NCBI RefSeq assembly: GCF_001679005.1
Contig: NZ_LXTW01000009.1
Coordinates: 1-12,520 of the forward strand
Direction: 5' to 3'
Length of the DNA: 12,520 bases
Source: Moraxella nonliquefaciens
GTDB taxonomy: Bacteria; Pseudomonadota; Gammaproteobacteria; Pseudomonadales; Moraxellaceae
The translations under genes were made by a program, and so were the position numbers. Numbering within the stretch: position 1 is the first letter of the stretch; each line of letters starts with the position of its first letter. Shown one piece after another: positions 8,101-12,241 of this stretch. The notes below the pieces were generated by a model. The model saw only the letters and a list, made by a program, of their open reading frames with translations, searched no databases and was not told where the DNA came from.

Positions 8101-10116
8101 GACATTGGTGGCAGCCTCACCCTAGACGGAGCCAACCTAACGACAGACCATCTAACAGGTACAGTCGGCAAAGATCTCATCGTCAAAAGCCGTCAAGACA
8201 CTTATCAATACACCCATGATCAAAAACAAGCAGGATTTAGTGCTGATGTTGGCTTTGATGGCAAACCCCAAAGCTTTAGTATCAATGGTGGTAAAACCGA
8301 TGTAGATGCCGATTATGCACAAGTCACCCACCAGTCAGGCATCAAAGCCAAAGAATCCACCCTGTCTGTACAAGGGCAAGGAAAGTTCACTGGTGGCTAT
8401 CTCATCACCGATGCAGGTAAAAACCAAACCCAATTTGCCCAAGGTATCCAAACCCAAGACATTGAAAATCACTTAAACTATCAAGGGGATGCCATCAGTG
8501 TCGGTATTGGTGTTGCAGACACCAGAAGTCCAAATGGCAAAGCCAAACCTGCCCTACAAGGCTTAGGCTATGGTACAATAACCCCAACTCATAAAACCAG
8601 TACCACCCGCACTGCCATCACTGACCAAGCAGGGCTTAGCCATATCAATACAGGTAGCTTCAAACAAAAGGAAGTTCAAAATCAGCTTAACCCAATCATT
8701 ACCAATGACTTTAACAAAGAGCAAGCACTTAAAGAGTTAAATGCTCAGGTGGTGATTACCACAGAGTTTGGCAAAGAAGCACCAAAGGCAGTGGCAGACT
8801 TTGCTGACAAGCAAGCTTTTAAACTCATTCAAAACCTAGATGAACTTAATAACAAAAACATTGATACTACCTCTGATGAATATCAAAATACCATCAAAGA
8901 GATTGATAAATGGAGTGAAGGTGGCATCTACCGTGTTGCTTTGCATACTGCAGTCGCTGCCCTAGCTACAGGCACTATTGAAGGTGCGGCTACCACAGGA
9001 GCGGTAGCAGGTGTTGCCCCCAGACTGAACGAAATACAAGACAAACTGACAGAGAAACTCATTGAACAAGGTTTGGACAAGAACACTGCCGAAAGTATGA
9101 GTAATTCCGTATTGAGCCTTGCCATTGCAGGAGTGGGTGCAGGTACAGGACTTGACACCAGTAGCATAGCCTATGCGGTGAATGCAGATGCCTTTAATCG
9201 GCAGTTGCATGCCAATAAGGGGGAGAATTGGGTTATTGAAGAGCTTTACAAAAGACAGGGCGGCAATAAAAAATGGTCAAAAGAGCAAATTGCTAATGCT
9301 CTAAGGGCTGCTAATTTTAAAAAAGGCAACTTCTATGAAAGTGCTGATAGTCATAATGCCGTTCCATCAAATAGACCTGATTTGAGCTATGATAATTTAG
9401 TTGGTATACAATGGAATAATCATGGTACTGGCATCAGCCTAAATATCCCAAAAGTTGATCCAAATTTAGTTGGATACATTCAAAGCCACACTGGCAAAGG
9501 AGATTTTGCATCATATCAGTATACTTGGAATAATAACAGGATTGTTGGTAATCAACAGTCCTCAACAATACCAAGAGCAACAGGAGTTCAAGCACCAACC
9601 TATCCACAAAGTGCTTTAGAAAGTTACAATAATACTACAAAATCCTCTAATGTTAATATTTCTGGGGCTAGAACTACCAATAGTTACATCACCGATTCTC
9701 TAGGAAAATATGGGGATTCGGTTGTGAATACTACACTATCTGGAGTTAATGGCGAAGTTGAAGCAGGAGGTACAGCCGTTGTTATTCTTGGGGTGAGGCA
9801 AGCAACAGGTGTAGTTTTTGACACAGAGGGCAAGATTTGCACAACGCACACCACCTGTGCTCTAGCTGGTCCTATGGTGGGTGGCTATGTACACACAGGA
9901 GGATCTCTTTCCACAGGCACAGCAACACCAGGGAGTCGCACTTGGCAATTAACTGGAACAGGGGCTGTAGCTCTTGGTGGTGGTTATGGACTTGGTGGTT
10001 CTATAAATTCAGATGGCTCTATTACAGGTGGCGTAGAAGGCACGATGGGTGGAGCTTTGGGTGGTGCCATAATGATTTGTTCAAAGAAAGTAGGAGATAA
10101 TTGTGTCGATCAATGA
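2110..10116 (+). CDS. cdiA: CdiA-type two-partner secreted effector (filamentous haemagglutinin-like toxin carrier)
   Basis: This is a 2668-residue TpsA exoprotein. An ESPR-type extended signal peptide (MNHVYKTVFNK, hydrophobic core about 40-60, likely cleavage after AHA at 62) leads into the TPS/haemagglutination-activity domain (about 65-300, with NPSG at 177-180). FHA-1 beta-helix repeats rich in NNTG-like turns run to about 890. A central, non-repetitive receptor-binding-type segment (about 890-1220) carries Cys 909, 914, 961 and 971. The segment containing YKQWLGSDYM (1240-1249) is strongly conserved in CdiA proteins. FHA-2 repeats occupy about 1510-2165, then an Ala/Gly-rich pretoxin region runs to 2357. 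The junction FNRQLH (2362-2367) replaces the enterobacterial VENN and marks the start of the variable C-terminus. The start is fixed by the ESPR. The stop overlaps the immunity candidate by 14 bases. A plain adhesin role is possible, but the junction plus downstream immunity-like gene favour CDI. Confidence 0.93.
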   Translation: MNHVYKTVFNKSKQTWMAVCEYARRVGCGSASGGSKSVTRGIVGSMTFLSFAVLMALQSAHANTPTTIIADKSADKALQPIVLNTASGVVSVNIATPNDKGLSNNHYRQFDVGGSGVILNNNRKAVSTQIAGFVAANPYMARGEASTILNQINSNHPSHLGGFIEVAGKKADVIIANPSGLLINGAGFINAGHVHLAAANSQVNQGQVTGYEVGTGHIAAHGKLNLQGTDYAALIAKAVQINDEIYAGDKLDVITGENQVSLQDGSFNQLSAVHQNNGVSSTSQQGVALDISNLGGMYAGKIHLIGTDKGFGVNNQGVITATGTLTLDSQGNLVNTGKILAKDAVTINTHRSTTQNNGTLLSEQADIAINTASLNNTGIIHSTQTAKIAAKEAIENRGSVYGGVLQVDTGKLNNTGQLIQTGTGKLDITTDTLINIDKAVIGQSLYGQTSIPTPSAPSSDQSAGSISNQPKDSTAGSTGNSSINPQSPANAGAAQSITVPNADGYIIATNRFNNTGDQALITATGDITITANQTSNTKQASIDAQSLNTNTLTNTDSKIALDEINWQLTSFDNTKGSITAKNGMVIGSESAIINTGGSLTSGTDITLVAKDRIINQDGIITAVKQADITANELQNGGAIQADAIAITQQLDHTHTDQDKLVANRLAFTTSGKLINQSQFTAGQTLTLNANHIDNTQAGIITSGNHTQITSQTDITNQGLINGDTTILKAKDTINNLAGGRLYGTHLAIQADTLNNTPAKAKDIDTHHTAPVIAARQRLDIGANHLNNNPNPDRAGKFNDSFDNQALITSLGGLNLGGSLDDNHHATGKAQTVVNQGATIESAGQMQVDTKTLLNTNADFKKHTVKVEAESVYGQTLYRNREQSGAAPVIQKSTDVADLGAKPMAGLFDCPDGSDCIMNYDNDSAIWAYFKIDAPKEPIPDIKAKDLLDEPEPPKDETAQSCALAGADNQACVQYNKDLANYTKVMGPLLTWEEDNAAAIAALELAIIAHNRQFNKNKSDVDLALNLYTTDEAYLGPTSRKGAPTGALYVKQENGRYHRVGEEIDEITVDFVVYEDKTLTSDPARMVAGQNLVIHGDALINDKSQMNAGAGFAVLGDRVIQTPDNGLYGEKTKVTENGRYVSRTVVSSGTGRRHKRVDIGSGAFVQSFAPLATYELPILNAAINTTPSSTSIDKPTTGNNLFAIINVQDSAINIPNSALYIINADDPNLPLIQTDPAFTDYKQWLGSDYMLKALQSDPNHIHKRLSDGYGEQARIKDQYYLLTGRHINTDYSSQEDAFKQLMDNGITHAKQFGYTLGTALTPDQMANLSTDIVWLVKESITHTTKDKDGNRLTKTEEVLTPKLYLRSANIAAGTLTPDGRYSTVSARNINMQLTGDLDNHGNIIAKDTAAITANNVNNTGTIYGNFVAVTADNTITNHGTLHANSAMSLDAKNRIINESQTTTQTNTQGRSSSSRSDISQIATISVGSGLKDKTDEQGSSLATLTIQAGNHILNKAANMQNTGGSTQMTAKNGIDIGTITTSNHISAVADDKNHFKYSQTQDVGSNISSYGDTIITTTAKNADINIQGSHLDSATGTTAIIGTEDVRMTEGRRTQSVESASQFTNRRLTGSKTEQSSFEQHSTTSIKNQVSGNQVVISGVNTTLVATEVLADKDILIKADKELLIGSAEDSLSRHRSQQTTKKGVFSTSPTSVTLGKQQTRQENSHEQTTYTGSLIGTTGGNIRLESGDKIDVINSDIIAQKDETDANTGNILFKAQAVNITSQNATAANTHSFAQKTTGVTASVSSSLVSDIQSIETLKDATQDTDSRRAKLMGGLAAASKVRTLNQNLQDGKLGSVRAQATISSQSTKSHSHSYQETNDAATIHTDGNLAFDVKGKGDDSTLTVTGSNISVGKDLYNQVESSVIYQASTQTSTTTSQNSSKGAGFGVYASANLSTDGLSSNSAGFTVNANKAKGSSHEIATTHTNTQVTVGGTTVNDIGGSLTLDGANLTTDHLTGTVGKDLIVKSRQDTYQYTHDQKQAGFSADVGFDGKPQSFSINGGKTDVDADYAQVTHQSGIKAKESTLSVQGQGKFTGGYLITDAGKNQTQFAQGIQTQDIENHLNYQGDAISVGIGVADTRSPNGKAKPALQGLGYGTITPTHKTSTTRTAITDQAGLSHINTGSFKQKEVQNQLNPIITNDFNKEQALKELNAQVVITTEFGKEAPKAVADFADKQAFKLIQNLDELNNKNIDTTSDEYQNTIKEIDKWSEGGIYRVALHTAVAALATGTIEGAATTGAVAGVAPRLNEIQDKLTEKLIEQGLDKNTAESMSNSVLSLAIAGVGAGTGLDTSSIAYAVNADAFNRQLHANKGENWVIEELYKRQGGNKKWSKEQIANALRAANFKKGNFYESADSHNAVPSNRPDLSYDNLVGIQWNNHGTGISLNIPKVDPNLVGYIQSHTGKGDFASYQYTWNNNRIVGNQQSSTIPRATGVQAPTYPQSALESYNNTTKSSNVNISGARTTNSYITDSLGKYGDSVVNTTLSGVNGEVEAGGTAVVILGVRQATGVVFDTEGKICTTHTTCALAGPMVGGYVHTGGSLSTGTATPGSRTWQLTGTGAVALGGGYGLGGSINSDGSITGGVEGTMGGALGGAIMICSKKVGDNCVDQ
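9211..10113 (+). other. Variable CdiA C-terminus (CdiA-CT): entry-type domain plus Gly-rich toxin domain
   Basis: The roughly 301 residues after FNRQLH differ in base composition from the rest of cdiA, becoming more AT-rich. Residues about 2368-2510 include a helical start (WVIEELYKRQGG, then KEQIANALR) and sit where CDI effectors carry the cytoplasm-entry domain. Residues about 2515-2668 form a Gly-rich, low-charge domain with short hydrophobic stretches, a Cx5C pair (C2577/C2583) and a Cx7C pair at the very end (C2657/C2665). I see no HNH, RNase, deaminase or other nuclease signature. The adjacent immunity candidate is a tiny membrane protein, so a membrane-active toxin is my inference; the family is unrecognised. 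Confidence 0.7.
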
Positions 10117-10211
10117 TAGTTATTATAAAAATAAAACCAAGTTGAAAAATTTTCATATCAGCTTGCTAATCTGTTTTGTTTTATTTTTTATTCTGTTTAT
10201 ACTGGCATATT
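10057..10211 (+). repeat. Direct repeat copy A: cdiA 3' end plus start of immunity gene
   Basis: This stretch of about 155 bases recurs at 10709-10863 with about six mismatches and a constant offset of 652. It spans the last 20 codons of cdiA, the Shine-Dalgarno, the toxin/immunity overlap and the first 36 codons of the immunity gene. Identity stops abruptly after the first membrane segment. Confidence 0.9.
10092..10097 (+). promoter_or_regulatory. Shine-Dalgarno of the cdiI candidate, inside the cdiA coding end
   Basis: AGGAGA lies five bases before a GTG start at 10103. It encodes part of the effector's own C-terminal residues (VGD). It is the best ribosome binding site in the region and decides the GTG start, implying translational coupling of immunity to the effector. 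Confidence 0.75.
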
Positions 10212-10378
10212 CTAAATTTATATTTCTATATAAAGTAGTGTTTTATGTAATGTTTTTATGTATGTTTCATGCTTTCTATCGATGTTTTGTTCTTAATCAA
10301 CATGTGATAGACAAAATGAAAGAAAAAAAAGAAAAAGGCATAAAACCTGTTTTTGATATAGATATTTTTGAAGATTGA
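10103..10378 (+). CDS. cdiI: Candidate CDI immunity protein, small inner-membrane protein (copy 1)
   Basis: This is a 91-residue protein with a polar start (MSINDSYYKNKTKLKN), two predicted membrane segments (about 17-36 and 40-65), a Lys/Glu-rich stretch (KEKKEKG) and an acidic end (FDIDIFED). The GTG start is supported by AGGAGA five bases upstream and by the matching layout of its paralogue at 10755. It overlaps the cdiA stop by 14 bases, the position expected for cdiI. By CDI logic it would neutralise the resident CdiA C-terminus at the inner membrane of sibling cells. The sequence matches no family I can name, so function rests on position, size and co-duplication with the toxin tail. 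Base composition is far more AT-rich than cdiA, as is common for exchanged toxin/immunity cassettes. Confidence 0.75.
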   Translation: MSINDSYYKNKTKLKNFHISLLICFVLFFILFILAYSKFIFLYKVVFYVMFLCMFHAFYRCFVLNQHVIDKMKEKKEKGIKPVFDIDIFED

Positions 10379-10402
10379 ATATCCAAATTCTAATTTCATA
10401 AT
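10375..10402 (+). promoter_or_regulatory. Possible internal promoter upstream of the 60-aa membrane protein
   Basis: TTGAAT (10375-10380, overlapping the stop of the first immunity gene), a 16-base spacer and CATAAT (10397-10402) resemble a sigma70 promoter. It could drive the orphan immunity genes separately from cdiA. The surrounding DNA is AT-rich, so a chance match is quite possible. Confidence 0.25.
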
Positions 10403-10509
10403 CATGTCTCAATTGCCATACAACCAGCTATAGATGTAGGTGCTAATGCTGGAATTGCCTTAAAGTATGTTCTGTAGAAACTAAAAAGGATTGTAAAGAC
10501 TTGCAATGA
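10394..10509 (+). pseudogene. Remnant of a CdiA toxin C-terminus, frameshifted
   Basis: One frame is open from 10394 and reads a Gly/Ala-rich segment (IAIQPAIDVGANAGIAL). A net -1 (or +2) shift near 10460 moves to a second frame reading KVCSVETKKDCKDLQ and a stop at 10507-10509. The end has the same layout as the resident effector's end: C-S-x6-C followed by a short tail ending in Gln. The stop overlaps the start of the next small membrane gene as ATGA. I read this as the last 30 or so codons of a lost toxin left behind with its immunity gene. There is no start or export domain, so it is not functional on its own. Confidence 0.6.
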
Positions 10510-10688
10510 AAAGAAATTATTTATTTTTTGTACCATTTCTGCTGATAGTTTTTTGGGTAATTTTGGAGAATATACTTCAAAGCCAGTTTTTTTACGTCAT
10601 TTTTTTATTGATAATTATTCTTTCTTTTTCTGGTTTTTTAGATGTATTTTTGTTCATGTTTAGATTTTCTAAAGAAAAGTTAAAATAA
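10506..10688 (+). CDS. Small membrane protein, candidate orphan immunity protein
   Basis: This is a 60-residue, very hydrophobic protein with two likely membrane segments (about 5-22 and 27-53) and a basic end (FSKEKLK). The ATG overlaps the stop of the preceding toxin-tail remnant by ATGA, the coupling arrangement typical of toxin/immunity pairs. There is no good Shine-Dalgarno at normal distance (AAAGGA lies about 15 bases away), so translation may have depended on re-initiation. It is not clearly alignable with the 91-aa immunity candidates either side, but shares size class and topology. No family is recognised; the immunity role is inferred from context. An AT-rich chance reading frame is the alternative. 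Confidence 0.55.
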   Translation: MKRNYLFFVPFLLIVFWVILENILQSQFFYVIFLLIIILSFSGFLDVFLFMFRFSKEKLK

Positions 10689-10702
10689 TAAGTAATAGAA
10701 CA

Positions 10703-10768
10703 GGAACATTGGGTGGCACCATAATGATTTGTTCAAAGAAAGTAGGAGAGACTTGTGTCAATCAATGA
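10703..10768 (+). pseudogene. Remnant of the resident toxin's C-terminal tail (second copy)
   Basis: The frame reads GTLGGTIMICSKKVGETCVNQ-stop in overlapping pieces, nearly the same as the last residues of cdiA, including C-S-x6-C. Upstream of about 10703 similarity to cdiA vanishes, so only about 21 codons survive. It retains the AGGAGA site for the following immunity gene. It is a truncated duplicate, not an expressed gene. Confidence 0.8.
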
Positions 10769-10863
10769 TAGCTATTATAAAAATAAAACCAAGTTGAAAA
10801 ATTTTCATATCAGCTTGCTAATCTGTTTTGTTTTATTTTTTATTCTGTTTATACTGGCATATT
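10709..10863 (+). repeat. Direct repeat copy B: toxin tail plus start of immunity gene
   Basis: This is the partner of 10057-10211, about 96% identical over 155 bases. Similarity weakens in the middle of the immunity gene and returns at its 3' end (10967-11025 against about 10313-10375). Confidence 0.9.
10744..10749 (+). promoter_or_regulatory. Shine-Dalgarno of the second immunity paralogue
   Basis: AGGAGA lies five bases before the GTG at 10755, the same arrangement as the first copy. It survives only because the short toxin tail was kept. Confidence 0.7.
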
Positions 10864-11030
10864 TTGGATTTTTGATTTTATATGATATATTTTTTTGTGT
10901 AACTTTTTTATCAATATTACATACTTTTTATAGAGGCAATGTCTTTTATAATCATATGAAAAACAAAATGGAAGAAAAAAAGAAAAAAGGCATAAAACCT
11001 GCTTTTGATATAGATATTATTGAAGACTAA
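10755..11030 (+). CDS. Candidate CDI immunity protein paralogue (copy 2)
   Basis: This 91-residue membrane protein has the same 36 N-terminal residues as the immunity candidate at 10103. Residues 37-67 match at only about 13 of 31 positions. The end is again conserved (GIKPxFDIDIxED). Two membrane segments are predicted (about 17-36 and 37-62). GTG is chosen on the AGGAGA site. The 14-base overlap with the preceding toxin-tail stop repeats the resident layout. It most likely protects against a related toxin carrying a variant C-terminal domain, whose body has been lost here. The conserved ends with a variable centre suggest that the second membrane segment and adjoining loop set specificity. 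Immunity function is inferred from position and paralogy. Confidence 0.7.
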   Translation: MSINDSYYKNKTKLKNFHISLLICFVLFFILFILAYFGFLILYDIFFCVTFLSILHTFYRGNVFYNHMKNKMEEKKKKGIKPAFDIDIIED

Positions 11031-11067
11031 ATAAAACCTAAGACTCTTCGATGGCATCACCTCCGCC

Positions 11068-11958
11068 TTGTACGCACCTAACTCAAATGGTATCATAGGC
11101 GATACAGTAAGAGCAGCAAGCCCAGAGCTTGCTTATCAAATTGGGCAATATTTTAAAGAAAATAAACTTAAAAATGAAATTGATGGTGGTAATAGACCAG
11201 AAGAACAATCAGCCAATCATCTACTAGCCCATGCCATACTAGGTGCTGCAGTAAGCTATGCTACGGGTAATAACATCACCACAGGTGCTTTATCAGGAGC
11301 GGGTAGTGAAGTGGCTGCACCTGCCTTATCAGACTTCTTATTTAATACCAAAGACCCAAAAGAGCTTACCCAAGAACAAAAAGACACCATCGTCAGCATT
11401 CTAAACCTTGCCACAGTGGCTACAAACACTGTCGTTAACAATGGTGATATCAACAGCGACCAAATGGCGAATGATTTGAATGTGGGCGAGAATGCGGTGG
11501 AGTGGAATGGGTTTAACAAAAACAAAAAAGAACCTGAAAGTTTAAGGGTTAAAAAAGAACGTTATCGGAAAGCGGTGGATACTATAGTTAAAGATACATC
11601 TGTTGAATTTAGTGCGGCAGCTTGGTATGGTGGCAGTATTGGAGCAACATATGCTGGTGATGGTAAGATGAATGTTAATGCAGCCTTTATTAATGGAGGT
11701 TGGGCGTTAGAGACGGCTGCATATAAAACAGTTAGTCTTCCAGGCACAACAGCTAAGCAGGATGGGGTATATATTGAAACATGTGCTTCAGGAGGGAAAT
11801 GGTTAACCGCAGGTGGATGTGTAGGGTCTAATGGTTCCAACAATCCTTTTTATTCACATGGAAAATTTGGTACCGGTGTTGGGTTTAAATATGGCTCTTC
11901 AATCGGCTACTCTCAAACATTTGACTTTTCTCGCAAAGAAGATAAAAAGGAGAAATAG
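11068..11958 (+). CDS. Orphan CdiA C-terminal module: VENN-class pretoxin plus Gly-rich toxin domain
   Basis: This is a piece of a second CdiA without export domains. The frame is open from 11035 and the CdiA-like reading (LFDGITSALYAPNS) begins upstream of the nominal TTG at 11068, which has no Shine-Dalgarno; it therefore looks like a displaced C-terminus, not a free gene. Residues 1-145 match the typical CdiA pretoxin region (SPELAYQIGQYFKEN, SANHLLAHAILGAAV, a KELTQEQKDTI segment) and end in VEWN at 144-147, a variant of the VENN junction. Residues about 148-296 form the toxin: a basic helical start, then Gly/Ala-rich strands with C239 and C251 (Cx11C) and a GTGVGFKYGSSIGYSQ stretch. No nuclease motif is seen. 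A membrane protein gene follows after two bases. It is probably silent unless recombined behind a cdiA, or expressed at low level. Confidence 0.75.
   Translation: MYAPNSNGIIGDTVRAASPELAYQIGQYFKENKLKNEIDGGNRPEEQSANHLLAHAILGAAVSYATGNNITTGALSGAGSEVAAPALSDFLFNTKDPKELTQEQKDTIVSILNLATVATNTVVNNGDINSDQMANDLNVGENAVEWNGFNKNKKEPESLRVKKERYRKAVDTIVKDTSVEFSAAAWYGGSIGATYAGDGKMNVNAAFINGGWALETAAYKTVSLPGTTAKQDGVYIETCASGGKWLTAGGCVGSNGSNNPFYSHGKFGTGVGFKYGSSIGYSQTFDFSRKEDKKEK
11377..11417 (+). repeat. 41-bp perfect direct repeat in pretoxin coding sequence (copy 1)
   Basis: The 41 bases are identical to 12245-12285 and encode QKDTIVSILNLAT in both. The match lies in the conserved pretoxin part ahead of the VENN junction, where homologous exchange between CdiA C-termini would occur. 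Confidence 0.9.
11948..11953 (+). promoter_or_regulatory. Shine-Dalgarno for the orphan module's immunity gene
   Basis: AGGAGA within the last codons of the orphan toxin lies seven bases before the ATG at 11961, fixing that start and again placing the immunity ribosome site inside the toxin's 3' end. Confidence 0.75.
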
Positions 11959-11960
11959 AC

Positions 11961-12236
11961 ATGAATTTAGTGATAAGTATGTTTATTTTGTGTGTATTAT
12001 TCTGGATATCTTACCATTGTGTCTTATATCGTTTTGCAAAAAGTTTGGGCTTGATAAGTAATATATCAGAATTATTCATAAGCAAAGAGGTAACGAGATT
12101 AATAATGGGCATATTAACAAATAGCACAGATCCTAAACTAGTCAAATTGAAGGGTTATAAGCTCCTAAAGATTCATATATTTATTGCTCCCTTATTTTTA
12201 ATAGCATGGTGGATTATCGCTTCTCAACCAACCTAA
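11961..12236 (+). CDS. Small membrane protein, candidate immunity partner of the orphan VENN-class toxin
   Basis: This is a 91-residue protein with a hydrophobic N-terminal segment (about 3-23), a polar middle (about 25-68) and a second membrane segment (about 70-87, with IAWWIIA). It starts two bases after the stop of the orphan toxin and has a strong AGGAGA site. Its sequence is unrelated to the two 91-aa paralogues at 10103 and 10755 apart from size and membrane character. Position directly behind a CdiA C-terminal module is the standard place for cdiI. I recognise no family. The role would be protection against the toxin encoded at about 11509-11958, probably in the inner membrane. Confidence 0.65.
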   Translation: MNLVISMFILCVLFWISYHCVLYRFAKSLGLISNISELFISKEVTRLIMGILTNSTDPKLVKLKGYKLLKIHIFIAPLFLIAWWIIASQPT

Positions 12237-12241
12237 TATAA

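Noticed and set aside
11497..11508. VEWN read as a sign that the orphan junction is broken
   Set aside because: Its position after a complete pretoxin is exactly that of VENN, and the frame continues intact into a toxin-like domain with an immunity gene, so a natural variant is more likely than decay.
11831..12061. 76-codon plus-strand frame overlapping the orphan toxin end and the membrane gene
   Set aside because: It bridges two better-supported genes in another frame. The strong ribosome site and two-base spacing favour the ATG at 11961.
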